The notes: generated by a model not told the origin, from the sequence alone. 64,000 nucleotides of DNA from DATFVA01 sp963743325 (GCA_963743325.1 CAVUOZ010000005.1:434001-498000), one strand, 5' to 3'. Shown: positions 53,814 to 63,998, counted from the first letter of the stretch. Made by a program: numbers and translations.

Positions 53814-55378
53814 AAAGTATAATCTTTTTATTTTTAATATTTTATCCGGTTATACTTTCCTCGCAGACACATCCGGATTCCTATAAACTTTTAAACGAAA
53901 ATGGTGTTGAAAAATCACTTGAATCAAGGAATCCTTTAAGCAACAGTATAAGTGATATAATAGCGCGCGGTGACACTGTTTGGCTGGGTACTAGCAGAGG
54001 AGTAAGTCTTTCTACAGATAATGGTGAAAGCTGGATCAACTTTTATGGAAATGCTGCATTCGGATCTGAAAGTGTCCCGGCGATTGAATATGATAAATAC
54101 CATAATATATTATGGGCTTCTACTGCTCATTCAAAAGATGTAAGCGGCTCAACGCTTCCCGAAGGTTCAGGTCTTCATTACACGAGTGATAATGGAGTTA
54201 CCTGGCATTCTGTCCCGCAGCCCCTTGATGATCCGGAGGATTCAACAATTGTTTATGGTATTAATGACGGAATACAGCTTCCTAAGGTGCGGGCTTTACC
54301 GGTTACCGTAGCCATCCAGAATCTTACTTACGATATTGCTTTCACTCCCGATGCGGTCTGGATTGCATCCTTTGCAGGAGGATTAAGAAAAAGTACAGAT
54401 ATGGGACAAACCTGGCAGAGAGTAATACTTCCATCGGATAGTCTCAATTCGATCAGTCCGGATGATACAATTAATTTTGCCCTATCTCCTTCGTCAGGGA
54501 ATTTTGGTACAGGCTGGCTTAATCACCGTGCATTTTCGGTCGTTGCAAAAGATGATTCAACTCTTTTTGTGGGAACTGCAAACGGTATAAACAAATCCAC
54601 AGACGGGGGAGTTAGCTGGCAGAAATACAACCATCTTAACCAGGAAAATGCGATCAGCGGGAATTTTATCGTAGCACTGGGGTATAACTCTGCTGATAAT
54701 TCTATCTGGGGTGCCTCCTGGAAAGCAGAAGGATATACGGAATATTATGCAGTCAGCTTTTCAACTGATGATGGTGCGAACTGGCAGGTTGTGCTGCCAC
54801 ACGAACAGGCACATAATTTTGGTTTTAAGGGTGATCAGCCGATGGCTGCAACAGATAATGGTGTTTTCCGCTCGAGCAATACCGGATTGACTTGGATCCT
54901 GCCTGGATCTATAATTGATTCCAAAACAGGAGGGACAATTTCAACTACTTCATTCTATTCTGCAGCCGCTTCCGGGAATACTGTGTGGATTGGTTCAGAC
55001 CAGGGGCTTGCAAGACTTCTTGAAACGGGTCTGATGTGGGCTGGTGAATGGAAGGTGTATATTGCTGCCCCCTCATCAACTGAGGTCTATGCATTCCCTA
55101 ACCCCTTCGCCCCGAGACTTGATGGGAGAGTTACCTTTAAATATGATACCGGTGACAAAGATGAAAATGTTACTATCAGAATATTCGACTTTGGAATGAA
55201 TTATCTGAAAACAGTAATTCAGAATGCGCCAAGAAAAATTTCGGCTTCAGATCCGCCATATGACAGCTGGAACGGAACTGATGACAACGGCACCCTGGTT
55301 CCTAATGGTGTGTACTTTTATAGGATTGAAGTAGGTTCAAACGATCCTTTATTCGGAAAAATTCTGGTACTTCAGTAA
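53810..55378 (+). CDS. Secreted BNR/WD40-like repeat protein with C-terminal FlgD-Ig domain
   Basis: A 522-residue secreted protein: signal peptide (IIFLFLIFYPVILSS), then a beta-propeller-like region with recurring STDNGESWINF, TSDNGVTWHSV, STDMGQTWQRV, STDGGVSWQKY and STDDGANWQVV (Asp-box repeats). A C-terminal FlgD-Ig-like domain follows, with AFPNPFAPRLDG, then SWNGTDDNGTLVPNGVYFYRI and GKILVLQ. In this branch that domain often acts as a type IX secretion signal. With PorV-family genes next door, it is probably exported by that route to the cell surface. Confidence 0.82.
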   Translation: MKSIIFLFLIFYPVILSSQTHPDSYKLLNENGVEKSLESRNPLSNSISDIIARGDTVWLGTSRGVSLSTDNGESWINFYGNAAFGSESVPAIEYDKYHNILWASTAHSKDVSGSTLPEGSGLHYTSDNGVTWHSVPQPLDDPEDSTIVYGINDGIQLPKVRALPVTVAIQNLTYDIAFTPDAVWIASFAGGLRKSTDMGQTWQRVILPSDSLNSISPDDTINFALSPSSGNFGTGWLNHRAFSVVAKDDSTLFVGTANGINKSTDGGVSWQKYNHLNQENAISGNFIVALGYNSADNSIWGASWKAEGYTEYYAVSFSTDDGANWQVVLPHEQAHNFGFKGDQPMAATDNGVFRSSNTGLTWILPGSIIDSKTGGTISTTSFYSAAASGNTVWIGSDQGLARLLETGLMWAGEWKVYIAAPSSTEVYAFPNPFAPRLDGRVTFKYDTGDKDENVTIRIFDFGMNYLKTVIQNAPRKISASDPPYDSWNGTDDNGTLVPNGVYFYRIEVGSNDPLFGKILVLQ

Positions 55379-55387
55379 GAGGAAAAA

Positions 55388-56362
55388 TTGAAGAAATATC
55401 TTTTATTTATAATTTTAATATTAACCACCGCTGCCTCGGCTCAGCCGGAATTAAGTAAAATTGCTGCAATGCCCGGAGCGTTCAGCAGAATGGGTTTCGG
55501 AGCACGTGGAATAGGTATGGGGAATGCTCTTACCGCCGTTACTGAAGGTAATCTCGTTTCTTATTATAACCCTGCCTTAAGTGTTTTCCAGGAAGGGAAT
55601 TCTTTTCAAACCTCCTACACATTTCTATCACTCGACAGATCACTTAATTTTTTATCCTTTACAAGAAGATTTGATGTCGGGGGCAAAAAAGAAAGAGCTG
55701 CTGGAGTAAGTGCCGGAATAATTAATAGCGGTGTAAGTAAAATTGACGGCAGAGATAACCAGGGATTGCAGACAGGCGAACTTTCAACTTCCGAAAATCA
55801 GTTTTTTATTGCTTTTGGAAAAAGAATTAATGAAAATCTTGCTGTCGGCATTGAAGCAAAATTTTATTATTACAAACTCTTTGAATCAATAACTTCGAGC
55901 GGTGTCGGAGTCGACATAGGTTTGCTTTATAAAATAAATGAACAGTGGAATGCCGCAATTGTTGTTGCTGATCTTAACAGTGCCTATAAATGGGATACCA
56001 GCACATTATACGGAACAGATGGGACCAATTCTACGGATAAATTTCCTAATTTGAGGAAACTGGGAGTAAGCTATTATAACAAGGAACTGGGTTTGCTTGC
56101 ATCAGTTGATTTTGAGAACAGCAGCGGTGAAACGAATATAATAAGAGCAGGAGCTGAATATAACATTATAGAAGGTCTGTTCATCAGGGCAGGAATCGAT
56201 CAATTCAACCTTAGTAACTCCGATTTTTTACCTAAACCCGCTGCAGGGTTTTCTTATGCAAGGAATTTTGACGGGGTAAGGATCGGCGTGGATTATGCAT
56301 TTATGATTGAGCAGTATTCTCCCCAGGACCGGCATGTCGTCGGAATAAATGTTGTATTTTAG
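55388..56362 (+). CDS. PorV/PorQ family protein (first copy)
   Basis: A 324-residue outer-membrane protein of the PorV/PorQ family, associated with type IX secretion. The start is a TTG with AGAGGA six bases upstream. After the signal peptide the motif FSRMGFGARGIGMGNALTAV followed by SYYNPALSV is the family hallmark; the rest is barrel-like strands. It follows the secreted propeller protein by 9 bp, so the operon couples a secreted cargo with a shuttle-like protein. Confidence 0.85.
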   Translation: MKKYLLFIILILTTAASAQPELSKIAAMPGAFSRMGFGARGIGMGNALTAVTEGNLVSYYNPALSVFQEGNSFQTSYTFLSLDRSLNFLSFTRRFDVGGKKERAAGVSAGIINSGVSKIDGRDNQGLQTGELSTSENQFFIAFGKRINENLAVGIEAKFYYYKLFESITSSGVGVDIGLLYKINEQWNAAIVVADLNSAYKWDTSTLYGTDGTNSTDKFPNLRKLGVSYYNKELGLLASVDFENSSGETNIIRAGAEYNIIEGLFIRAGIDQFNLSNSDFLPKPAAGFSYARNFDGVRIGVDYAFMIEQYSPQDRHVVGINVVF

Positions 56363-56396
56363 TGTGGGATACCGGAGAAATGGAATGATGGAAGAT

Positions 56397-56420
56397 CAAG
56401 ATCAAGATCAAGTTCAAGGC
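56397..56420 (+). repeat. Short ATCAAG tandem repeat
   Basis: Three or four ATCAAG/TTCAAG units in the 100-bp gap between the two PorV-family genes. It is a minor, low-complexity stretch of the same general type as the other intergenic repeats. Confidence 0.6.
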
Positions 56421-56464
56421 TTGAGGTTGAACCTGAACTTATATAATCATAAAACAATAAATTA

Positions 56465-57361
56465 ATGAAAAAAATAGTTTTAATATTATTGGCTTTAACA
56501 ACTTATACCTTTTCCCAATCAGCTGGAAATACAGGATTATCATTTCTTAAATTCGGATTTGGCGCAAAGAATATTGCCATGGGAGATGCCGGTGCTGTCT
56601 CTGCGAATGATGTTACGGCACTTTTCTATAATCCTGCCAGGCTTGCCGGTAAAGAGAATACAGAAATAATGCTGATGCATAATGAATGGATCCAGGACGT
56701 GAGAAGCGAAGTCATGGGAATCGGTTCTGAAATATGGGGTCTTCCCGTAGCTTTGGGCTTTAATGTTACAACTGTCAGCGATATTGAAGTACGCACAAAA
56801 CCGGGTGAACCTGATTCAAAATTTAATGCAAATTATTTTTTCGGCAGTCTATCGACCGGGTTCGGAATTGTCGAAAATATTGATTTCGGACTATCACTTA
56901 AATATTTATATGAAGGAATTCTTTCGGATGAAGCGACCGGATGGGGTGTCGACCTGGGTTTAAATTACAACACCTCAGTTGAAGGTTTAACGGCATCTGC
57001 AGTCATTAAAAATCTTGGGACAATGAATAATCTGCGGAATGAAGCTACAAAACTTCCATCTGAAATCAGGATAGGTCCCGCGTATCATTTCGATTTTCCC
57101 GATTCTAAGCTCGGCGTAACTACTGCTGCAGAATTTCAGAAATATCTCTCAACTGAAGATATTCATTTTAATCTTGGCGCTGAGGGAGTTTATGATAAAA
57201 CAATTGCTCTCCGCGCAGGATATCAGTCGGGATATGAATCACGCGGTTTTACAGGAGGAATCGGCATAATGTGGGGAAACCTGAATTTTGACTATGCCTT
57301 TCTGCCTTTTTCACTTGGATTGGGAAGTGCTTCGGTTTTCTCATTACAATTCAGTTTTTAA
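56465..57361 (+). CDS. PorV/PorQ family protein (second copy)
   Basis: A 298-residue paralogue of the preceding gene. After signal peptide ILLALTTYTFSQS it has SFLKFGFGAKNIAMGDAGAV and TALFYNPARLAG, the same hallmark as the first copy, and beta-barrel-like strands ending in VFSLQFSF. It is shorter by about 26 residues. It probably serves the same secretion-related role, perhaps for another cargo. Confidence 0.85.
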   Translation: MKKIVLILLALTTYTFSQSAGNTGLSFLKFGFGAKNIAMGDAGAVSANDVTALFYNPARLAGKENTEIMLMHNEWIQDVRSEVMGIGSEIWGLPVALGFNVTTVSDIEVRTKPGEPDSKFNANYFFGSLSTGFGIVENIDFGLSLKYLYEGILSDEATGWGVDLGLNYNTSVEGLTASAVIKNLGTMNNLRNEATKLPSEIRIGPAYHFDFPDSKLGVTTAAEFQKYLSTEDIHFNLGAEGVYDKTIALRAGYQSGYESRGFTGGIGIMWGNLNFDYAFLPFSLGLGSASVFSLQFSF

Positions 57362-57700
57362 AAAACCTGACTGAACCTGGTGTGAATTTTCCTGATGATT
57401 TCTAAAGTAACCGGATAAAGTACTGCTCTTTCACCGTAACTTATAATAAGCATCCAGATACGCTTCACATAACCTCCAGATACGCTATCCCCCTACCTTC
57501 TACTGTATCAGGCTGAACCGGATTGAATTTCAAAATTCAAATTCATATTAAAATAAGACAGAATTCTAAATATTATATTGGAACTTTAATCTTAAACAGG
57601 CATATTTCAAGAATAAGGCCTTTTAGTTTCAATATTATATTCAGATGTAGTATTTTTCTATTCAAATATTTCTATTAATCTTAAAAAATAATCCGGAAAT
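57362..57700. other. Intergenic, nothing recognised
   Basis: A 339-bp AT-rich gap before the glycan operon. It contains near-repeated words ATCCAGATACGCT and CTCCAGATACGCTA around 57452-57488 and no gene. It likely holds the promoter of the following operon. Confidence 0.4.
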
Positions 57701-58672
57701 ATGATTGATTATAAAACATACATCAAATCAGGGCTATCCACTGAAGAATGGGATAATTTTGTTGATAATTCAGATAACGGAACAATTTTTCATAAACGCG
57801 AATTTCTTGCTTACCATCCCGCAGACAGATTTAAAGATGCTTCATTTGTAGTATTTAAAGATAATAAGCTGCTTGCAGTGTATACTGCGGCTGTTGTTGA
57901 AAGAGAAGGAAAGAAAGTACTAGCCTCACATCCGGGAGCCTCTTACGGAAGCTTTGTATATAATTCAAATCTGAATTTTAAAGAAGCTCACGCAATGGTC
58001 GACATTTTGATCGAATATGCGGAAACACTTAAAGTTGACAGAATACAACTTACGCTTCCCCCCATTATTTATCAGACTAAATATTCAAACTACATCGATT
58101 TTGCCATGGTAAGGAACGGGTTCACATACTTAAAAAGGGATGTCTCAAGCATTGTTCAGCTCGATTTTAAGGCGGATGAACTTTTGTCGACCTACCGTGC
58201 TGAAGCAAGAACAGCAGTTAAGAAATCAATTAAGCAGGGTGTTGAAATTGTTGAATGCGAAAATTTCAGAGAGTATTACGAAATACTAAAAAAGAATTTA
58301 AAGTTGAGACATAATGTTTCACCTGCTCATACACGTGATGAATTAATTAAACTTAAAAAAATGTTTCCCGCTAAAATTCGCCTCTGGGGAGCTTTCTTAA
58401 AAGATAAATTAATTGCGGGAGTCTGCAATTTCAGCGCTAATCCGAAAGTTGTCCTTGCTTTTTACATCAGTCATGATGAAGAATACCAGGAGTACCGTGC
58501 AGTGAATCTTTTATTCTATGAGATAATGAAGCGGTATAAAGAAGAAGGTTTCCGGTTCCTTGATTTCGGGATTTTTACTGTAAATATGGAACCAAACTGG
58601 GGTCTTGGACGGTTCAAAGAAAACTTTGGCGCCCGGGGAATATTCAGGGATTCTTTAATTAAAGATATTTGA
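57701..58672 (+). CDS. FemAB/GNAT-like acyltransferase
   Basis: A 323-residue protein of the FemAB/CelD-type GNAT superfamily. The N-terminal half has LSTEEWDNFVDNSDNGTIFH and SHPGASYGSFVY; the second GNAT half has YRAEARTAVKKSIKQGVEI, then LIAGVCNFSANPKVVLAFYIS and FRFLDFGIF. Members add amino acids to peptidoglycan precursors or acyl groups to polysaccharides. The gene heads a four-gene operon with overlapping stops and starts whose other products make a surface glycan, so it may decorate that glycan. Confidence 0.75.
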   Translation: MIDYKTYIKSGLSTEEWDNFVDNSDNGTIFHKREFLAYHPADRFKDASFVVFKDNKLLAVYTAAVVEREGKKVLASHPGASYGSFVYNSNLNFKEAHAMVDILIEYAETLKVDRIQLTLPPIIYQTKYSNYIDFAMVRNGFTYLKRDVSSIVQLDFKADELLSTYRAEARTAVKKSIKQGVEIVECENFREYYEILKKNLKLRHNVSPAHTRDELIKLKKMFPAKIRLWGAFLKDKLIAGVCNFSANPKVVLAFYISHDEEYQEYRAVNLLFYEIMKRYKEEGFRFLDFGIFTVNMEPNWGLGRFKENFGARGIFRDSLIKDI

Positions 58673-59748
58673 TGTTGAAAATACTACATCTGGCACCGCA
58701 GAATTATGCCGGAGTGCCTTATGATTTTTTCAAAATGCACAACACTGTCGGAGATTATTCCCGTCTTGTAACATATCATAAAAATCCTGTTGTTTTTCCC
58801 GAAGATATTTGTCTGGATTTACCGCTTCCTGATTTCAGCTTTGCGAAACAATGGCGGAAGAAAAAGGCATCTGATAGAGAGGATGTATACGTAGAATCTG
58901 CTCCTTACTTTGTTCCGAAAAATACAATTGAAAAATTATATTACGATATAAGCGACAGATTAAAAAGGACAAAGATTGAAGAGGCAATTGAAAAATATAA
59001 ACTTAATGATTTTAATATAATCCATTACGACGCAGGGCTGGATTTCTATCGTTATCCTCAACAGGCTTTAAAATGGAAGAGAGAGGGAAAGAAGATAGTA
59101 TGTTGTTATTACGGGAGCGATTTGCGTTTAAGAGGACTTATAAGAGAACTCGATGAAATATCCGACTTAAACCTTACCTCTGAATATGACCACCTGGCCC
59201 TGAAGAAAGATCTTAACTATTTATTTTATCCCTATGATCCTTCCGAACTTCCGGAAAAAAGTAATTCTGAAAATGAGGTAACCACTGTTGTGCATTCCCC
59301 TACGAACAGGAAATATAAGGGTACAGAATTAATCATTTCTGTAATAGATAAAATCAAACAGCAAAAAAAGATCAATTTTATCCTTTTGGAAAACAAACCA
59401 AGAAATGAAGTACTTAAAGTAAAGTGTATGTGTGATATAGCAATTGATCAGGTCGGAGGGATTATGGGAGGCATCGGTTATGGGAAGGCAGGGCTGGAAA
59501 CCCTTGCAATGGGAATTCCCACTATTACTAACATGACTAAAGAATATGCCGGATGGCTTCCTGAAAATCCATTTGTAGTCGCAAACAATGAGAAAGAACT
59601 TTACAATAAATTGATTGAATTGATAGAAAATAAAGAATTAAGGGAACAGATTGGTAATAACGGAAAGGAATGGGTGAATGAATATCATGGTTTCAAAAAA
59701 GTGGACTCCCGGTTAAAAGAATTATATAAGCTTAAAAACATTATATGA
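58672..59748 (+). CDS. Glycosyltransferase (GT-B type, family 4-like)
   Basis: A 359-residue GT-B glycosyltransferase. The C-terminal nucleotide-sugar domain is visible in VVHSPTNRKYKGTELIISVI and GYGKAGLETLAMGIPTITNM with the conserved Glu, followed by FVVANNEKELYNKLIELI. The N-terminal domain is more divergent. Start ATG overlaps the previous stop (TGATG). It should act on an undecaprenyl-linked or lipid-linked acceptor in the cytoplasm as part of the glycan operon. Confidence 0.8.
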   Translation: MLKILHLAPQNYAGVPYDFFKMHNTVGDYSRLVTYHKNPVVFPEDICLDLPLPDFSFAKQWRKKKASDREDVYVESAPYFVPKNTIEKLYYDISDRLKRTKIEEAIEKYKLNDFNIIHYDAGLDFYRYPQQALKWKREGKKIVCCYYGSDLRLRGLIRELDEISDLNLTSEYDHLALKKDLNYLFYPYDPSELPEKSNSENEVTTVVHSPTNRKYKGTELIISVIDKIKQQKKINFILLENKPRNEVLKVKCMCDIAIDQVGGIMGGIGYGKAGLETLAMGIPTITNMTKEYAGWLPENPFVVANNEKELYNKLIELIENKELREQIGNNGKEWVNEYHGFKKVDSRLKELYKLKNII

Positions 59749-61169
59749 TAGAGAAAAGAAGCAGTCTATCAAAAGCAACTGCGTGGTACACAGCTGGAAA
59801 CCTGTTTATAAGATCGGTAAGTTTTCTGCTCCTTCCCCTATATTCCAATTTAATTTCTACCCAAGACTTTGGCGACTATTCACTTATTATGGCGCTTTAC
59901 GCTGTCATAGCAGTTTTTTACCAGTCAGGCCTTCAGTCTGCACTCAGCAAATACTACCTGGAAGAAAAAAATGAAGACAGACGCAAAGAGATTTTCTCGA
60001 CTATTATTAATTCTGCAGGAATAATAGGATTAATATTAACAGCAGTCATTTTTATACTTGCGGACTGGATTTCAAAAGAGGCAACCGGTGCGGTCAATTA
60101 TGCGGATTTGATCAGGATAGTATTCGCAGCTCTCTTCTTTGAAACCATCACATTCATCACGCTTCATCTATTAAGAACAAAAGAACTTGCCCGCAGAGTT
60201 GTAATTTATTCATCATTCACTGCTGGCATAAATTTAATTCTGAACGTCTTTCTTGTCTATTATCTGAATCTTGGTATTTATGGAATAATCTGGGCACAGC
60301 TTATCACTTCTGTTTTAGTTTTCGCAATTCTTCTGCCATTCCTTAAGGAAAATTATTTAAGGGTGTTGAGACCGGACTTGATAAAAATCCTCTTTTCATT
60401 TGCATATCCATTGATTATTGCAGGTATTTTATCTGCCTCGGTGGATGTAATCGATCGATTTATAATTGATCATTTCCTCGGGAAAAGTGAAGTAGGCATT
60501 TACAGTTTTTCATACCGGATAGCATTAGTAATGAATTTATTCGTGATGTCTTTAAGAAGTGCATGGACCCCGTATTCAATAAGGCTTTATAATGAAAGTA
60601 ATTATAAAATAGAATTCGGTAAATCATTGACCAAAATAATTGCAGCAAGTCTATTAATATTCCTTATCGTTTCAATTTTTATAGATGATCTTTTCAAAAT
60701 TCAGTTCTCAGGTTTTAATTTATTTGATCCTCAGTATAAAGGCGGTTTACAAATTATTCCTGTTATACTAATTTCATATATATTCAGTGCTGTAGTGACC
60801 TACTATTCAGTTTATCCCTATATTTCGGGAAAAAGTGTTCATTTTCTTATAAGCGATTTTATTGGACTGGTTATAAATATTACGATGAATTTTATACTTA
60901 TTCCTATTTACGGGATTATGGGTGCAGCGGCAGCAACTTTCTTCAGTTACTTTGGCTGTGCCGGTTATCTGGTAATTCTTTCTGAACGTAAAATCAAAAT
61001 TACTTATGAACCCCTGAAGATTGTACTTATTCTGTTTTCTATTGGGATTTTTTATGTGGTTTCAAAGTTGCTTGATATTTTTCTTATGGATGTAATATTA
61101 TCTATAATCGCATTTTTCCTGGTATATCGTATAACAGGATTCAAACTAAAACTTACTGGTAAAACATGA
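59745..61169 (+). CDS. Oligosaccharide flippase family protein (Wzx-like)
   Basis: A 474-residue MATE/MOP superfamily protein with about 12-14 helices. The N-terminal TAWYTAGNLFIRSVSFLLLP and DFGDYSLIMALYAVIAVFY are typical of Wzx polysaccharide flippases. It would move a lipid-linked oligosaccharide across the inner membrane. The gene overlaps both neighbours by 4 bp (ATGA). No polymerase (Wzy) or ligase gene is seen within the window; the cluster may continue beyond the right edge. Confidence 0.9.
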   Translation: MIEKRSSLSKATAWYTAGNLFIRSVSFLLLPLYSNLISTQDFGDYSLIMALYAVIAVFYQSGLQSALSKYYLEEKNEDRRKEIFSTIINSAGIIGLILTAVIFILADWISKEATGAVNYADLIRIVFAALFFETITFITLHLLRTKELARRVVIYSSFTAGINLILNVFLVYYLNLGIYGIIWAQLITSVLVFAILLPFLKENYLRVLRPDLIKILFSFAYPLIIAGILSASVDVIDRFIIDHFLGKSEVGIYSFSYRIALVMNLFVMSLRSAWTPYSIRLYNESNYKIEFGKSLTKIIAASLLIFLIVSIFIDDLFKIQFSGFNLFDPQYKGGLQIIPVILISYIFSAVVTYYSVYPYISGKSVHFLISDFIGLVINITMNFILIPIYGIMGAAAATFFSYFGCAGYLVILSERKIKITYEPLKIVLILFSIGIFYVVSKLLDIFLMDVILSIIAFFLVYRITGFKLKLTGKT

Positions 61170-62878
61170 GCTGGATATTTGGTTTTTCGGGTAATTTAAA
61201 TGAACAGAAGAAATTAAGTCTTTCTTCAATCTATCCTGTCCCTCAGATCAAAATTGATAATCCCCGTTTATTCATCGCTGCAGGTGGCACTGAATTTACC
61301 TGCAGTTATTCTGCAGATATGAAATGGATCATTATCGGTGTCGGAATCGATATGGGAATTGAGCATTCCCGGCTTATGTTAAAAAATGACTGGGAAAAAA
61401 AGATACCCGGGAACTCGTTCAGAGATCCTCAGGGACATTACCTTCTTATAAAATGGGATGATGAAAAGATAAATTTTTATAGTGATCCTATTGGTTTACG
61501 GACAATCTACTTTTACAAGGATAAGACAGGGGTATATTTTTCTTCTAATCTTGAATGGATTGTTTCTGTAATGAACAGAGTAGAAATAGATTTTAAGGAA
61601 TTTGGCTCCCGGTGGATGACCTACAATCAGTTATCAAATAATTCTTTCATATTTGATGTTGAAAAACTCCCCCCGGCTTCCATAGCAGAAATAAAGACAG
61701 GAGTAGTCAGGATTGAAACTGAAAACTGGTTCCCGGAATTAAATATATCGAACTCTGAGAATTTATTTAATATTATTAAGAAATACCTTTCAATTAGTCT
61801 ACCTGAAAATTTAAGAATGTCGTTCGGTCTTTCGGGAGGACTCGATTCCCGGTTTCTTCTATCCTTTTTGCTTCAGAATAAAAAACAAAAATTTAATATC
61901 CATTCATTCGGTTATAATGATGAAAGCGACTTACAGATTGCTAAAAAAATATCCGATGAACTGGCTCTAAAGTGTTTTTTTCTGCAGCCTCATGGGATGG
62001 GAAGCGGACAATTCCTTAATAAAGCCGGTGAATACATAGCCGCTACCCAGCTTATTGAACCGGTATCCTCTTATATGAAACTGGCAGTTCTGAATGACAA
62101 GTATTTTGAAGATAAATTTTTAATTGACGGGGCTCTTGCTGAATTTGCAAGAAGGCAATTCCTGAATCGGTTGTTGATTAAAGGAAAGAACGCACTGCTG
62201 AACAAGAAATTTCCGGAAGTTATTAAACATTTGATGGTACCAAAACCGGAGATTTTTAAAGCAGATATTGATGAGATAATGTTTGAAAGTACAGTAGAGC
62301 AGGTCAAGAAAATTTATGAGTCTTTCCCTGATCCGAAAGAAGTCGGTGCGGAAAACTTTGTTGATTTGCTGATTGTCAAATTCAGAATACCTAATTATTT
62401 TGGTCCTGAGCAATCAAGGCTTGATAATATATTTCCGGGTTTTATGCCATTTGCACAACGAAATACTATTTCTGCAAGCCTCGGCATCCCTGCAGAAGAA
62501 AGAAAAAACAGCCAGATTTTCTATAAGGCAATACGCGACAACTACCCGGAGCTTGAAGATTTCCCTCTCGTTAAGAATTCTACTATTTATCCTTATGGTT
62601 TATCGTCAGTAGCGTCGTATGCATACACAAAATTGAAAAAAACAATCACAAAAAATACAGATGCAGAAACAATATCAAGCTTTTTCAAAACTCATGAAAA
62701 GGCGATAAAAGAAATTATTACAAGAGATGAAGTTAGAGAATATAAACCATATGAAGAAGAATCGGTAATGCATATTGTAGATGATTTTTACAGTGGAAAG
62801 AATAAGAATACTGATGATCTGAACTGGCTGCTTACCTTTGAGATATTCCGAAAGAAATTAAATATTACGGGGTCTTAA
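61166..62878 (+). CDS. Asparagine synthetase-like protein lacking the N-terminal Cys
   Basis: A 570-residue protein related to asparagine synthetase B. The N-terminal glutaminase-like domain begins MSWIFGFSG, so the catalytic Cys at position 2 is replaced by Ser and glutamine hydrolysis is unlikely. The synthetase domain has the intact PP-loop RMSFGLSGGLDSRFLLSF near residue 220. Such proteins in polysaccharide clusters are thought to transfer amide or amino groups to sugars with ammonia or another enzyme supplying nitrogen. It closes the four-gene operon and overlaps the convergent GT gene by 14 bp. Confidence 0.8.
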   Translation: MSWIFGFSGNLNEQKKLSLSSIYPVPQIKIDNPRLFIAAGGTEFTCSYSADMKWIIIGVGIDMGIEHSRLMLKNDWEKKIPGNSFRDPQGHYLLIKWDDEKINFYSDPIGLRTIYFYKDKTGVYFSSNLEWIVSVMNRVEIDFKEFGSRWMTYNQLSNNSFIFDVEKLPPASIAEIKTGVVRIETENWFPELNISNSENLFNIIKKYLSISLPENLRMSFGLSGGLDSRFLLSFLLQNKKQKFNIHSFGYNDESDLQIAKKISDELALKCFFLQPHGMGSGQFLNKAGEYIAATQLIEPVSSYMKLAVLNDKYFEDKFLIDGALAEFARRQFLNRLLIKGKNALLNKKFPEVIKHLMVPKPEIFKADIDEIMFESTVEQVKKIYESFPDPKEVGAENFVDLLIVKFRIPNYFGPEQSRLDNIFPGFMPFAQRNTISASLGIPAEERKNSQIFYKAIRDNYPELEDFPLVKNSTIYPYGLSSVASYAYTKLKKTITKNTDAETISSFFKTHEKAIKEIITRDEVREYKPYEEESVMHIVDDFYSGKNKNTDDLNWLLTFEIFRKKLNITGS

Positions 62879-63998
62879 ACATTGAATTAATTATTTTGAT
62901 CATCTTTGTTTCAATTGCTTCCCAGTTATATTTTTCCTTAAATAACCTGAACGCAGCAAGGGAATCCTCTTTAAGTTTTTCAGGGTTATCAAGATAAAGA
63001 GAAATTCTTTGCAGAGCTGAACCGATGTCATCGGGTTCAATCAGTATACCGGCTTTTCTCACATCTTCAAATCCTTTAAAAGAATCAAGGTTCGAAAATA
63101 TGAATGGCTTACCGGAAGCCATATAATCGAATACTTTTATTGGTAAAGATTTATTGAATACTTTGTTCTTATCCCTTAGATCCACACATAGGTCTACATC
63201 TTTAAACTGAGATGAAAAATCTTCATACCTTACCCAACCCAGACACACAACTGTGATATTTTTAATCGCGGAGAAATCTCCGATCAGATTGGAAATACTA
63301 CCACTGTTTGGCCCAATAATTTTTGCAATAATAATTTTATCTGTAAATCGTTCTGCTGCTTGTCTAATAAGGTTTAAATACCTTTTGAATCCATTAGCTT
63401 CTGCGATACTGCCCGCATAGCAAATAGTAAAATGTTTACCATCATAGCCTGGAGACGAATATTGAAAGTATTTTTGAGGGGGGTAGTACCCGATTATCGC
63501 TTTTTTAATAGCCGGAGCTATAATATTATAGAGTTTTGCTTTCCCTTCTTCGCCGATAAATAAATAATCAGCCAGGTTAGATGTGTAAGTGTTAAAAAAA
63601 GAAAGCTGGAAGTAACGTCCGATACGTGCGGCACCACGGTACTTTTTAAGTGTATTCTGATGAGGATAGTACTCTGTGACGTCATAAATTATTTTTACAG
63701 TTCCGGATTTTTCTTTTTTATATTTATACGCAGCAAGAATTGTCAAAGGTTCACAACAAATGATTAAAGACGGTTTAAATGAAGAAATATCATCAAATAA
63801 TTTTCCTATCTTCTCATTTTTGGACAGGCCTGTGTCTACAAACCCTTTGATACTAATCCCCTCAAGTTCGTTGTCGATATTTTCAGTCGAGCAGACTATG
63901 GCAACAGTGTGGCCATATTTTTTTAAGGAATTGCCATATTTATAGAAGATTCGTTCATCGAAAGGGGGGTGGCCTGATGTAACTATAACTATATTCAT
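62865..63998 (-). CDS. Glycosyltransferase family 4
   Basis: A 377-residue GT-B glycosyltransferase with a clear beginning (MNIVIVTSGHPPFDERIFYK), so the gene is probably complete at the right edge. Donor-binding elements are FTICYAGSIAEANGFKRYL in the middle and the C-terminal LPIKVFDYMASGKPFIFSNL with the conserved EX7E-like region replaced by KVFDYMASGKP. It is on the opposite strand to the glycan operon and overlaps its last gene by 14 bp. It belongs to the surface-glycan region by context. Confidence 0.85.
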   Translation of the reverse strand: MNIVIVTSGHPPFDERIFYKYGNSLKKYGHTVAIVCSTENIDNELEGISIKGFVDTGLSKNEKIGKLFDDISSFKPSLIICCEPLTILAAYKYKKEKSGTVKIIYDVTEYYPHQNTLKKYRGAARIGRYFQLSFFNTYTSNLADYLFIGEEGKAKLYNIIAPAIKKAIIGYYPPQKYFQYSSPGYDGKHFTICYAGSIAEANGFKRYLNLIRQAAERFTDKIIIAKIIGPNSGSISNLIGDFSAIKNITVVCLGWVRYEDFSSQFKDVDLCVDLRDKNKVFNKSLPIKVFDYMASGKPFIFSNLDSFKGFEDVRKAGILIEPDDIGSALQRISLYLDNPEKLKEDSLAAFRLFKEKYNWEAIETKMIKIINSMFKTP

